A stretch of DNA of 35,290 nt from a virus, in IMG/VR virus record IMGVR_UViG_3300048597_000138, positions 1 through 35,290 of that record, one strand, 5' to 3'. This document shows positions 7,049-15,061 of this stretch, piece by piece. The notes below the pieces were generated by a model, which made no database searches, was not told where the DNA came from, and saw only the letters and a list, made by a program, of their open reading frames with translations. A program made the position numbers and the translations under genes. Each line of letters opens with the position of its first letter. The stretch's first letter is position 1.

Positions 7049-10044
7049 CAGACTTTCCCCGCAACTCTGGAGGATGGTTTGTTACCGGCCATCTTGCCGA
7101 GCAGTTTGGTCTGCTTCTTCGCCTCCGCGAGGTGCTGGCCCGGAACTTTGTCCTTTTGAGCATTAAAGATCGCATTCAGAGCGGCTTCGCTTCCTCGTTC
7201 CAATCCAGACACCGCGAAGTTCGTTCGTTTGTTGCCCGTGCCACCGTCGCCCTGGCCGTCATTCATGCCGCCGGATTTCAGGTTCGGATCGATCTCCGGC
7301 ATGGTTGGAGGCTCGAGCGTCAAAGCGGCCTGCGCTTCAGCCTGCATTTGGTCGTAGCTGTCGGCGAGCTGAGTGCCGATCTGCTCAGTCTGCGTCTGAA
7401 TCGCTTTTTCAAGTTCCGTCATCGCTCGTTCAGGAATGTCCGGCAAAGCGGACACTGTCGATTCGAAACCAGTGAGCAACGGCGTCCAGGCGAGCTCCAG
7501 ATCTGCCGTGCCTCCGGATTTGATGAAATCCCAGATGGCCGTCATCGCGTTGCCGATGTTACTGGCCAGATTCTTGAAAATCGTGGCGGTACCGCTCGCA
7601 ATGTCGACGAAAATGTTGGTCCAGTTTTGGCCGAACCATGTAAGATAGGACGGCAATTTGTCCGTGAGCCAATAGGCCACATCGTTGAACGTCGTTACAA
7701 AGATTCCGCTGAACTTCAGACCGACAAATTGAGCGATCGGAACCATGTTCTCGAATGCCCATCGGAATTTCGTCACCCAGTCCATCGTCACGCCCAGCAG
7801 CCCCTGAAACGTCGCCGCTCCGGCTCCAAAGATTCCCGTGAACGTGTTTGAAACGACCTGCCAGATGCCGCCGAATGCAGCCTTGATGGCCATGAAGGTC
7901 TGAGTGACGACTGGAGCAACAGCTCCGATTGACGTCTTGATCCCCTCGCTGAGAGACAGGACGCCAGCGAGAATCGGCTTGAATGCTTCCAAACCAACGC
8001 CGCTAAGGCCTCCCAGAGCCTGCAGGAGGTTGTTTTTGATCTCGGACAGCATTCCACTGGTCGTTCCGGCTAACGTCTCCAGAGAGCCCGCGTAGATGCC
8101 ATTTCCCTCGGTCAGATGAGCCAGAGCGGCGTCCATTTCGGCCACGCCAATCTTTCCGCTGCTGATCATGTCAGTCAGCGCGGCACCGCTTTTGCCTGTT
8201 GTCGCTTCGAGAGCGTGGTAAATGTCGATACCCCGCTCGGCCATCTGATTGATCTTGTCCTGGCCGTAGCTGCCTCGGTTCGCTCCCTGCTGATAAATTC
8301 GAGTCAGGTCGCCAAGCTCGGTCGACGTCGCGGCCGCGATCGTGGCGAGCTGCTCCGTTTTGCCCTTGAGGTCAGTCGCGGCGACGCCGGCTTTGAACAG
8401 CAGTCGCCCGGAGTTCAGGACCTCGTCATTGTCGAACAGTCCAATCGCGTCTGAATTCTGCAGGCTGGCAACAACGGCCTTGCCCTGATCCATGTCCTTC
8501 AGCATCACGCCGAAGACTGCCTGATTCTTTTCGGTGGCCATGGCGAACTGTGCACCGAAGCCACCGGCAGCAACGGCCATGGCTCCCAGAGCGGCAGCTC
8601 CCATCATCGCACGGCCTGGCAGTGCAGACAGGAAGCTGGTTGCGGATCCACTCGCCATCTTCGCACCAGCGGTTCCGACGCGTGACAGAGCTCCGGCGGT
8701 TGTCGACGCGGCCGCTGACACGCCTCGCAGAACGATTCCGGCTTTCTGGCCACCGACGGCAACGCCATCGAGTCCGACCTTTGCGGCTCTGGCTGGTCTG
8801 ACGAGATTCCAGATCTGTGTTCCGACCCATGTGATCGGCTTCGCAGCTGTTGCGACAACTCTCATCGCGGTGGCTGTGAAGTACGTGGCATGCGAGAACG
8901 CGCGGAATGCACGAGTGCCGAGCTGCAGGCCTTCCGTGAGCGGTGGCAGGTTTGCCCGCAGTTCCCGGAGTTCGCCGCTGCTCTTTTGAAACGCCATCGA
9001 AACGGCGTGTACCGGAGCTGTCACCGTGACGAATGCTCGCCGCATCAGCGTGAGACTGCCCTGGGCGAACTTCGCCTCGAACGCCATGAGCCGAGTCGGC
9101 AGCAGCGCGTGATACGCTCCGCGAGCGTACAGGTCTGCCGACGTGCCGGTCTTTGCGAACGTTCCCGTCGCGATGTACGCGAGATTGCGTGCACCGATCG
9201 TCGCCTCTCGGACTGATGCGTTTGCTTTGTCAACCTGCTGAGCGACCTTCTCGGCTGCAGGTGCCACGAAGTCCATCGCTCGCTTCAGAATGTCGACGGC
9301 CGTTCCTGTGGTCGGGTAGATCTTGGCGACGCGGTCCAACGCCTGACGCTTCAGATCGAACTGTGACGCGATTTTGCTGACGGTGGCCTGTAAGTTGTCG
9401 CCGGCGCCCATGACAGTGCCCATGCCGCCAGCGATGGCCTGCATGATGGCCGGAATGCCCTGAATCGTGGCATCGCCCATGCCTCGAAAACCTTCGACAG
9501 CTCCAGAGATTTTGCTGGTGATGTTCTGGATCGTCGACGGCAATGTGTTCAGAGCGGGGTTGACCTTCGGAGCGGCCATCCCGATACGAAAGCGATCCAA
9601 CGCGCTGACCGTTGTCGTGGTCGACGTGCCGATGTCGCGGATCGCCGTTCTGGCTTTCGTCATTGCGGACGAAACACTGTTCACAGCCTTCACGGCCAAC
9701 GCAGCAGACGCCAGCTTGACCAGATCCATGCCCTGAGGTTGTTGCGGTCGTTGTGGAGCTGTCACGGTTTCGACAACGATCGTCTGAGTGGCCGTTGCGG
9801 CCTGCCGTGCCTGCTCAACGAATCGTCTCATGCTTTCGCTGGAGTTCTGAACGTCGCGATTGACGTACTGCCAGTAGTCGGACAGGTCCGACGTCGACAC
9901 AACCGAACGTTCCACCTCCGGGCCGATGACCGTCAGTTCGTTTCGAACAGAATCGAGCGAACTGGCGACCTGACGAAGTCCCTGAAGAGACTCGCTGAGT
10001 TCGACCTTCAGCCCGAATTCGAGATCGTCGAGATTTCCGCTCAT
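7048..10044 (-). CDS. Tape measure protein
   Basis: This 998-residue protein sets tail length and probably helps DNA passage through the envelope. It is rich in alanine, with long helical stretches. Residues of about 490-690 carry the tape-measure domain signature, including TELGDLTRIYQQGANRGSYG, NQMAERGIDIYHALEATTGK and LAGTTSGMLSEIKNNLLQAL. Several hydrophobic segments follow (LSGVGLEAFKPILAGVLSL and others). It starts at an ATG overlapping the stop of the gpT-like frame. It follows a gpG/gpGT frameshift pair, the canonical arrangement in siphoviruses. Confidence 0.93.
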   Translation of the reverse strand: MSGNLDDLEFGLKVELSESLQGLRQVASSLDSVRNELTVIGPEVERSVVSTSDLSDYWQYVNRDVQNSSESMRRFVEQARQAATATQTIVVETVTAPQRPQQPQGMDLVKLASAALAVKAVNSVSSAMTKARTAIRDIGTSTTTTVSALDRFRIGMAAPKVNPALNTLPSTIQNITSKISGAVEGFRGMGDATIQGIPAIMQAIAGGMGTVMGAGDNLQATVSKIASQFDLKRQALDRVAKIYPTTGTAVDILKRAMDFVAPAAEKVAQQVDKANASVREATIGARNLAYIATGTFAKTGTSADLYARGAYHALLPTRLMAFEAKFAQGSLTLMRRAFVTVTAPVHAVSMAFQKSSGELRELRANLPPLTEGLQLGTRAFRAFSHATYFTATAMRVVATAAKPITWVGTQIWNLVRPARAAKVGLDGVAVGGQKAGIVLRGVSAAASTTAGALSRVGTAGAKMASGSATSFLSALPGRAMMGAAALGAMAVAAGGFGAQFAMATEKNQAVFGVMLKDMDQGKAVVASLQNSDAIGLFDNDEVLNSGRLLFKAGVAATDLKGKTEQLATIAAATSTELGDLTRIYQQGANRGSYGQDKINQMAERGIDIYHALEATTGKSGAALTDMISSGKIGVAEMDAALAHLTEGNGIYAGSLETLAGTTSGMLSEIKNNLLQALGGLSGVGLEAFKPILAGVLSLSEGIKTSIGAVAPVVTQTFMAIKAAFGGIWQVVSNTFTGIFGAGAATFQGLLGVTMDWVTKFRWAFENMVPIAQFVGLKFSGIFVTTFNDVAYWLTDKLPSYLTWFGQNWTNIFVDIASGTATIFKNLASNIGNAMTAIWDFIKSGGTADLELAWTPLLTGFESTVSALPDIPERAMTELEKAIQTQTEQIGTQLADSYDQMQAEAQAALTLEPPTMPEIDPNLKSGGMNDGQGDGGTGNKRTNFAVSGLERGSEAALNAIFNAQKDKVPGQHLAEAKKQTKLLGKMAGNKPSSRVAGKV

Positions 10045-10378
10045 TCGTCAGACCCTGCCAAACGGTTCCTGATTCTTTGCAGAATCTTTTCTGCCTCATT
10101 CAGCGGCGGGCCGTCGCCAAACTGCAGTTGATACTTCTTCGGGCTGTGATCCGCCGGCGGATCGGGCAGCAGCCCAGTCAACATCCAATAGGTTTGTGTG
10201 GCACTTCGCATGTCATCGCGTTTGCTGCCAAACGGACGAATCCGATAGAACGCCTGCCATTCGATGATCTGTGAACGCGTAAGCTGCGATCGCAGGAAGT
10301 CAGGATGCAGGCTGTATGGTCCGCCGACTCCGCACAAACACATCTCGAACAGGATCTGTTCAGCGAAGTCGGCTCTTA
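10041..10378 (-). CDS. gpT-like extension of the tail assembly chaperone (-1 frame)
   Basis: This frame is open without a stop from the A8 slip site to its stop next to the tape measure ATG. In the -1 frame it reads IRADFAEQILFEMCLCGV and continues with SQLTRSQIIEWQAFYRIRPF, which resembles the phage T-type minor tail/DUF4035 chaperone segment. An internal ATG at 10343 could give a separate protein, but nothing like a good ribosome-binding site is needed if frameshifting supplies it. The fused product would have about 230 residues. It would chaperone the tape measure protein and not enter the virion, as for lambda gpGT. Confidence 0.75.
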
Positions 10379-10735
10379 TTTTTTTTCAGCGTCGTCCGCT
10401 TCCTTATCGATCGCCGCTTTCTTCTTGTTGTTCGCCGCCGAAATGACATCGATCAGATCGAGGAAAATCGGGTTGTTTCCCTCGATCAATGCCTTCGCTG
10501 ATTCCTCTGTGAAGAGAGGGCTTCCGTCCTCACCGACAATGGATCGTTGAATCAGCTCCAAACGTGCCTTTTCGCCGTCAGGGCCTTCCTTTCCGGCGAC
10601 GCCAAACAACCGATCGATGTGACCGACAGGGATCTGACGCACGTACACACCTTTGCCGGGATGTCGTGGCAGTGGATGCGGTTCAATTTGGCATGCGATC
10701 GTTTCGCTGATGTTGTGTGATCCGAGGAATTCCAT
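10376..10735 (-). CDS. Tail assembly chaperone (gpG-like)
   Basis: This 119-residue protein starts at ATG 10735 and ends in a lysine-rich tail (ADDAEKK) encoded by an A8 run directly before TAA. Its size, its place two frames upstream of the tape measure gene and the slippery end match the lambda gpG role: it coats the tape measure protein during tail assembly, partly as the frameshifted gpGT form. The body (KARLELIQRSIVGEDGSPLF, NPIFLDLIDVISAAN) is helical. Sequence similarity to known gpG is weak; the call rests on architecture. Confidence 0.75.
   Translation of the reverse strand: MEFLGSHNISETIACQIEPHPLPRHPGKGVYVRQIPVGHIDRLFGVAGKEGPDGEKARLELIQRSIVGEDGSPLFTEESAKALIEGNNPIFLDLIDVISAANNKKKAAIDKEADDAEKK
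10379..10386 (-). promoter_or_regulatory. -1 programmed ribosomal frameshift site (A8)
   Basis: On the minus strand the message reads GCT GAA AAA AAA TAA. Slipping back one base on the A8 run bypasses the TAA and enters the gpT-like frame, which stays open for about 112 codons. A-rich slippery heptamers immediately before the zero-frame stop are typical of gpG/gpGT pairs. Confidence 0.8.
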
Positions 10736-10744
10736 GGTTGCGTC

Positions 10745-11044
10745 CTACTGTTGAAGCTTGTTCTTGAGTCTCGCGATGAACCGGCGTTTGGATTCCGGGC
10801 GGATGCGAGCCCACTGAGTTTTGAAGCGTTTGTGAGTGGGTGTGTTCGTGCCGCCGTAGCGGCGTGGAAACTGCAGAAGGATTCGGGCCGTTGTGCCGTG
10901 ACGTCGGACTCTGACGGCTTGACGAGTTTCAGTGCGATTCGCTGGAGTGGTCTGGCGGATCTCGGCCGCGATTTGCTGAGCTTCCTCAGCAACGGCCTGA
11001 CCACAGGCTTCCTCCAGCGTCTCGATGAACTCTTCAAGCGTCAT
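10745..11044 (-). CDS. Neck/tail completion-type protein (HK97 gp10-like, tentative)
   Basis: This 99-residue basic protein has an N-terminal helix (MTLEEFIETLEEACGQAVAE) followed by a short beta region and an Arg/Lys-rich C-terminus. This is the usual profile of HK97 gp10-like or gpZ-like neck and tail-terminator proteins. It lies just upstream of the gpG-like gene. Homology cannot be confirmed by eye, so the assignment is tentative. Confidence 0.55.
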   Translation of the reverse strand: MTLEEFIETLEEACGQAVAEEAQQIAAEIRQTTPANRTETRQAVRVRRHGTTARILLQFPRRYGGTNTPTHKRFKTQWARIRPESKRRFIARLKNKLQQ

Positions 11045-11048
11045 GGCA

Positions 11049-11090
11049 TGACGTTTTCGGTTTTAGGTTTTCGGTGTTCGGACAATCGCA
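11049..11090. repeat. TTTTCGG-type intergenic repeat (copy 1)
   Basis: The gap between two structural genes contains TTTTCGGTTTTAGGTTTTCG and then GTTCGGACAATCGCAGG, which resembles the core of the longer elements at 12756 and 21903. It is not coding. Confidence 0.6.
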
Positions 11091-11094
11091 GGAG

Positions 11095-11532
11095 TTATTC
11101 CTGTTCCGTGAATCCCGACTCCACAACCGGAGTCGGTGGATCCAGCTGAGTGACGGCAGCGATCGGCGATGGTGACAGGCCCAGCTCCACGGCATAGGCC
11201 TTTTCCATCATCTCCAGCAGTCTGCGATCCTTCTCCCCGAGCTGGTTCGATTTGGCGGCTTCGCGAAGCAGCTTGATATCGGCCACGGTCTGCTGTCGTT
11301 GAGCGTCCGACATGTATGCGAGCACTTTCTTCGTGCACTCTTCATCAGCCGGATAGGCCTTGCCGAGAACACACAACCTCCAGGCATCTGGATCCTCGAT
11401 CTCCTGACCGATCGGGCATTCGAGAAACTCCGCCGTCTCGTACTTCTCGCCCCTCGCCTTTGCCTGACGCTCGGCCTCTTTTGAAAACAGCGGATTGACC
11501 GCTGTTCCTGGTACACTTCGAACCGCCTTCAT
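11095..11532 (-). CDS. Structural-region protein, unknown function
   Basis: This 145-residue protein starts at ATG 11532 and lies between the tail-tube gene and the gp10-like gene. It is charged and helical (RQQTVADIKLLREAAKSNQL, KDRRLLEMMEKAYAVELGL) and has no membrane segment. Its N-terminal half contains three cysteines (ECPIG, RLCVLG, DEEC). Position suggests a tail assembly or neck role, but no family is recognised. Confidence 0.65.
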   Translation of the reverse strand: MKAVRSVPGTAVNPLFSKEAERQAKARGEKYETAEFLECPIGQEIEDPDAWRLCVLGKAYPADEECTKKVLAYMSDAQRQQTVADIKLLREAAKSNQLGEKDRRLLEMMEKAYAVELGLSPSPIAAVTQLDPPTPVVESGFTEQE

Positions 11533-11612
11533 GATCCTGCTCCAGAAAATGTGATGAACTGCGAACTGCTGACGACGTGCCTTTTTGCCCGGTCTCTGCC
11601 GAGCGATCGCGA

Positions 11613-12032
11613 TTAGCTTTCAGGCAGATCGATCTTTTCGGTGATGACGGCTTCGAACTTTCCAGCGATCACGGCAGCCGCCTTCGTGTTCACCGGGAAC
11701 TTTGTCACGAGATACTTCACGCTCACGGTTTTCCCGGTGCCGCCCAGCTTGTACGCTCCGACGACCTCAGTGGCATCGTTAAACGCCATGGCGAGCTTCT
11801 GATGCACGGCATCGGTGGGGTCATACGCCAGCACGTCGGCAGAGATGGAACCGACGCCACGAACACCGGTCGGAATTGGAGTTTCGTAGCCCATGTTCAC
11901 AGCCAGCAGGTTGTGAACCTTGTTTTCCCCGGGATCGACTTCGATGTTGTCGAGAAACGGGATCTCGGTCAGCGTGGAGCTGATCGTCATCTGCAGTTCG
12001 GTGGCGATGGTTTTCTTCGCGGCGGCGGGCAT
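11613..12032 (-). CDS. Major tail tube protein (probable)
   Basis: This 139-residue protein is beta-rich (VGSISADVLAYDPTDA, KTVSVKYLVTKFPVNTKAAA). Its length and its position between head-tail connector genes and the gpG/tape-measure block fit a siphovirus major tail (tube) protein. It starts at ATG 12032. No signal peptide or membrane segment is present. The call is from gene order and general character rather than a diagnostic motif. Confidence 0.6.
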   Translation of the reverse strand: MPAAAKKTIATELQMTISSTLTEIPFLDNIEVDPGENKVHNLLAVNMGYETPIPTGVRGVGSISADVLAYDPTDAVHQKLAMAFNDATEVVGAYKLGGTGKTVSVKYLVTKFPVNTKAAAVIAGKFEAVITEKIDLPES

Positions 12033-12049
12033 GGCTTATGCTTTCATCT

Positions 12050-12088
12050 GAGATTTGAATTTTGAAATTTGAAATGCAGCGAAGCTGC
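12050..12088. repeat. TTTGAAATTTGAAATGCAGCGAAGCTGC-type repeat (copy A)
   Basis: The spacer after the coiled-coil gene holds an A/T-rich run (GAATTTTGAAATTTGAAATG) followed by the small hairpin GCAGC-GAA-GCTGC. A near-identical element occurs at 14420-14466, and both copies sit immediately at a gene end, as recurrent intergenic elements do. Confidence 0.7.
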
Positions 12089-12373
12089 CTACTCCACTGC
12101 GTCCATTCGCTGCAGCCGTGCTTCCATCCGTGCGATGGTGGTTTCCAGTTGGCCGATCCGAACGGCCGAACTCTTGTTTTCGTCCTGAACTTTCTGCAGC
12201 AGGACGAACAGTTTTTGACGATCCTCTTTGCAGTCCTTCAGATCGCCGCGAAATGCTCCCCAGACAGATGCGACGCCCGTCAGAGCCGAGCTGATGATCA
12301 GAACGATGATCCCGCCGACGTTGGATTCACCAGCGAGCGGAATCGTCTGCAGCAATTGAATGAGACAGCTCAT
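12089..12373 (-). CDS. Small membrane protein with C-terminal coiled coil
   Basis: This 94-residue protein has one hydrophobic helix near residues 18-40 (NVGGIIVLIISSALTGVASV) followed by a charged heptad-like coiled coil (QKLFVLLQKVQDENKSS, IGQLETTIARMEARLQRM). I prefer the ATG at 12373, with GGAG upstream, over an in-frame GTG at 12385. It lies among head-tail genes, where it could be a holin- or spanin-like factor or a membrane-associated assembly protein. The function is not known. Confidence 0.6.
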   Translation of the reverse strand: MSCLIQLLQTIPLAGESNVGGIIVLIISSALTGVASVWGAFRGDLKDCKEDRQKLFVLLQKVQDENKSSAVRIGQLETTIARMEARLQRMDAVE

Positions 12374-12375
12374 AA

Positions 12376-12750
12376 CTAACTCCACGGAATTTGCCGACCG
12401 CCGAGGTCGAACATGTTCGAGTGGCTGTTCTGATCTTCGCGAGTCGCGATCTCGACTCGAAAGAATCCGCCGAACACCTTCCCGACACTCACGATCTGAA
12501 ACTCCGTGCCTCGCACGATCGCAATGCTGCAGAGCAATGCTTCGTTCCTGTAACTTTCAGTGAGTCGCAGAACACCCGTCTGAGGCATCGGGCCGTCGCC
12601 GGCCGATCCCACAGACGCGTTGTCCAGACTCACGATCCCGTCCGATATCGGCGTCTCATTGCCCGCAGCTCGCTTCAGTGTGACCGCTTCGCCATGCAGG
12701 CGAGCGGCACACTTCTGAGCAAGATTTGCGGCGGTTGAGGCGATGGACAT
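12376..12750 (-). CDS. Head-tail joining / connector protein (tentative)
   Basis: This 124-residue protein starts at ATG 12750 with MSIASTAANLAQKCAARLHG and has a small beta-barrel-like body (VTLKRAAGNETPISDG ... FFRVEIATRED). Its size and location, three genes after the capsid gene and before the tail tube, fit lambda gpFII-type head-tail attachment proteins. No diagnostic motif is visible, so it is tentative. Confidence 0.5.
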   Translation of the reverse strand: MSIASTAANLAQKCAARLHGEAVTLKRAAGNETPISDGIVSLDNASVGSAGDGPMPQTGVLRLTESYRNEALLCSIAIVRGTEFQIVSVGKVFGGFFRVEIATREDQNSHSNMFDLGGRQIPWS

Positions 12751-12755
12751 CAGAC

Positions 12756-12848
12756 TGGTTTTCGGTTTGAGGTTTACGGTTTGAGGAAACAGGGCAATCA
12801 GTCTTCGGCCTGCGATTGTCCGAAAACCGAAAACTGAAAACCTAAAAC
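12756..12848. repeat. Palindromic TTTTCGG/CCGAAAA intergenic element
   Basis: The left half has GGTTTTCGGTTTGAGG and GTTTACGGTTTGAGG. The right half has CCGAAAACCGAAAACTGAAA. Together they form an imperfect inverted repeat around a core (CAGTCTTCGGCCTGCGATTG). The right half and core closely match the element at 21937-21986 over about 45 bases with only a few differences, so this is a dispersed element. Confidence 0.75.
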
Positions 12849-13345
12849 CTCAGAGACAGCGTCATGCTGACCGTTGACGCGTCGCCGGTGGCTGACTTTG
12901 TCGCTCTCACTGCGACGTATCGCAGAGTGTCCGTCGGGACTCGGAAGCGCTTTGACGCGGCTGCAGCTCCGGCTCCTCCGGCTCCCGTTTGAGTAAGGAT
13001 TCCGGTTTGCAGAACCACAGGGCTACTCATGTCAGCGCTCGCGGAAGTGACGACGTCGTATCTGATCGTGGCCGCGTCTCCCAGCATCGCCGTGGTCACG
13101 GCCGGGGCCTCCAGCAGGAACTCACTGGGCGTCACAAATGTCCCGGTCGCCCCTTCCCCCAGATCGATGCCGTTAGAGGTCACTGCAGAAGCTCCCGACG
13201 GCAGAGCTCTCGTCACACTGAGATTTCCGTCAGTGAATCCGTAGCTGGCGACCGTACCGATCGCAAGAACACCGGCAGAGGCCGGATCGATGAACAGCAG
13301 TACCACAGTGAGTACTGCAAGGCAGAGCGTGAGAATGTTTCGCAT
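12842..13345 (-). CDS. Capsid decoration-like protein with N-terminal signal peptide
   Basis: This 167-residue protein directly follows the major capsid gene. The mature part (NGIDLGEGATGTFVTP, PVVLQTGILTQTG, RVPTDTLRYVAVRATKSATG) resembles Bbp16-type virion proteins of about 130-160 residues found beside capsid genes. Unusually, it begins with a typical signal peptide: MRNIL, a hydrophobic core TLCLAVLTVVLLFI and a probable cleavage after ASA. The sequence does not show whether it is exported or whether the segment is kept. Its decoration role is inferred from similarity in character and position. Confidence 0.55.
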   Translation of the reverse strand: MRNILTLCLAVLTVVLLFIDPASAGVLAIGTVASYGFTDGNLSVTRALPSGASAVTSNGIDLGEGATGTFVTPSEFLLEAPAVTTAMLGDAATIRYDVVTSASADMSSPVVLQTGILTQTGAGGAGAAAASKRFRVPTDTLRYVAVRATKSATGDASTVSMTLSLRF

Positions 13346-13405
13346 GGTTCGATTCCTATCGGAAATTGATTGAAAATGAGTGTTGCAAGTAAGCTGGGCT
13401 GTTCT

Positions 13406-13434
13406 GTTGTGGCCGGTCTCAGACCGGCCACAAC
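13406..13434. repeat. Perfect GGCCGGTCT palindrome (REP-like, possible terminator)
   Basis: Fourteen-base arms (GTTGTGGCCGGTCT and its complement) flank a single central C between the capsid gene and the decoration-like gene. A variant with the same GGTC/GACCGGCCA core occurs at 33271-33292, so it is probably a repeated genomic palindrome. It could fold in RNA and modulate readthrough after the capsid gene. Confidence 0.8.
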
Positions 13435-13442
13435 GTTAGAAA

Positions 13443-14390
13443 CTACGCGGCGACTTCGGTGTTCGTCAGAGACTCGGTTGGCACCAGCGGAATGCCTTCG
13501 AACTCTGTCGGAGTCTGAATTCGCATCGTGCTGCTGGTGATGGCCTGCAGGTTCTGTCGGTACTGCTCCAGCGATCGCGGAGTCAGGAAGATCACATCAG
13601 GGCGGTAAGACAGGCCCATCTTTGTGTTGACCAAATCACCCAGCATGTCGCCGGTCAGAGTCTTGCCAGTGGCAGACGCATGCAGATTCTTGATGCGACC
13701 GACGTAGCGAGTGCTTCCGACGAACAGTCCTGGACGGCTCACGAGTTCCTGAATGATGCCGGTCACTGGCTTTCCGTTGCTGCCGGTGAAATCACCGACG
13801 CGAGGATCAGAAATCACGTTCTGCCCGTTGTTACCGGACAACCACTGCACAGCATCTTCGCCGAACTTGACGGCCCAAACTGAGGACGTCGCGCTTCCGG
13901 TACCGGTCGCGTCGACGGTGTAACTTGAGCTGACCGCTTGCAGGAGTCCAGGGCAGCCTTTTGCGTCGACAGTGGTGCCATAGAAGAACACCTGGCCGAG
14001 CCACTTAAGATACGCGGCCATGAACGCTCGAGCTTCCTTCGCCAACAGCTTCGCGGCGCTGTTGTCGATGGTTTCGGCGAGCTTGTCGATACCCCAGCGA
14101 GGCGTCAGGGCACAGCAGCTGGCCGTCCGCTTTTCAGAGCGTGACTTCTGAGGATCGGTGCCTTCGTTCATGTTACGGGCAGCGATCGTCGGCAGTTCGA
14201 CCAGCGCGGTCGTTTCGTAGGTCACACCGGCGATTGTGCGAGCTGCAGCAACATTCGGAATCTGCTGCTTTGTGAGTGGATGAATACCGGTCACTTCCGG
14301 AGTTGCGACCATGGTTTCGTCGATCACCACGTTCTGATCGCCGAGTCCGGATTTCATGATGTCGAGTAAGTTCAGAAAGCCTGCTGGCAT
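13443..14390 (-). CDS. Major capsid protein (HK97 fold)
   Basis: This 315-residue protein is the probable capsid subunit. It follows the protease and scaffold genes and precedes the decoration-like gene. Features typical of HK97-fold major capsid proteins include the N-terminal segment MPAGFLNLLDIMKSGLGDQN, the core NEGTDPQKSRSEKR, a catalogue of beta-rich inserts, PDVIFLTPRSLEQYRQNLQA (the P-domain strand and helix) and the end FEGIPLVPTESLTNTE. The start is ATG 14390. The fold is inferred from order and pattern. Confidence 0.8.
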   Translation of the reverse strand: MPAGFLNLLDIMKSGLGDQNVVIDETMVATPEVTGIHPLTKQQIPNVAAARTIAGVTYETTALVELPTIAARNMNEGTDPQKSRSEKRTASCCALTPRWGIDKLAETIDNSAAKLLAKEARAFMAAYLKWLGQVFFYGTTVDAKGCPGLLQAVSSSYTVDATGTGSATSSVWAVKFGEDAVQWLSGNNGQNVISDPRVGDFTGSNGKPVTGIIQELVSRPGLFVGSTRYVGRIKNLHASATGKTLTGDMLGDLVNTKMGLSYRPDVIFLTPRSLEQYRQNLQAITSSTMRIQTPTEFEGIPLVPTESLTNTEVAA

Positions 14391-14414
14391 TGTTCTATTC
14401 CTTAAAGGATTTGA

Positions 14415-14466
14415 GCATCAAATCTGAGATCTGAAATTTGAAATTTGAGATGCAGCGAAGCTGCCG
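14415..14466. repeat. AAATTTGAGATGCAGCGAAGCTGC-type repeat (copy B)
   Basis: This is the second copy of the A/T-rich run plus GCAGCGAAGCTGC hairpin seen at 12050-12088, here filling the gap between the scaffold-like and capsid genes. The two copies share the GAAATTTGA...ATGCAGCGAAGCTGCC order. Confidence 0.7.
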
Positions 14467-15033
14467 TTACTTCAGCTTTTCGAGTTTGCTTTCCAGCAGG
14501 CTCGCGTATTCGTCGATGGCAGACTTAGCACCAGTCTTGGCGTTTTCGCTTCCTGTCTTCAGAGGTTCAGTCGTACCGAGAACCTCCTTCGCCAGACTGC
14601 CGGCCTGAGTCTTCAGCGTTTCATTGGACGCCTTCAGCTCGTCAATCTGCTTTGCCTGAGCCTCAATGTGCTTCGCACAGGCCGCGCTGAATTCAACGCC
14701 TTCGGCGAAGTACACGCAGCCCTGAACGTCGCCGAACGCCGCCTTGTACTCAGCGAGGGTTTTGTTCGCTCCAGACGCTGCGGGAGCTTCCTGAGACGCT
14801 GCAGCGGCCTTTGCCGGGGCTGGAGGATCAGTTGGCTTGCCAGCGGTCCCTGCGCTTGCTTCCGGCTCGTCATCGTCGCCGGGGTCATCGCTGCCTTTGT
14901 CTTTTCCGGCAGCCGGAGGCAGACCTGCAGCGCCTCCAGTTCCGGAGTCTGCGGCCGCAGCCGGAGCTTGTGCAGTCTCAGGCAGCTTTTCAGATGGCTG
15001 CTTCACCGCGTCGGTCAGTTTCGGTTTCGTCAT
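14467..15033 (-). CDS. Scaffold-like / head-assembly protein
   Basis: This 188-residue protein has an Ala/Pro/Asp-rich disordered first half and a charged helical second half (EAQAKQIDELKASNETLKTQ, SAIDEYASLLESKLEKL). I place the start at ATG 15033 with GGAG upstream. Longer in-frame starts would run into the protease gene. Its position between the S49 protease and the capsid protein, its coiled-coil content and its disorder fit a scaffolding protein that guides prohead assembly and is removed by the protease. The sequence itself shows no specific family motif. Confidence 0.65.
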   Translation of the reverse strand: MTKPKLTDAVKQPSEKLPETAQAPAAAADSGTGGAAGLPPAAGKDKGSDDPGDDDEPEASAGTAGKPTDPPAPAKAAAASQEAPAASGANKTLAEYKAAFGDVQGCVYFAEGVEFSAACAKHIEAQAKQIDELKASNETLKTQAGSLAKEVLGTTEPLKTGSENAKTGAKSAIDEYASLLESKLEKLK

Positions 15034-15061
15034 TGTGTGGAACTCCAAAAAAGTGTCACGC

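Noticed and set aside
10264-10550. Plus-strand frames over the gpG/gpT region
   Set aside because: They run opposite to well-supported tail chaperone genes and have no domain or leader.
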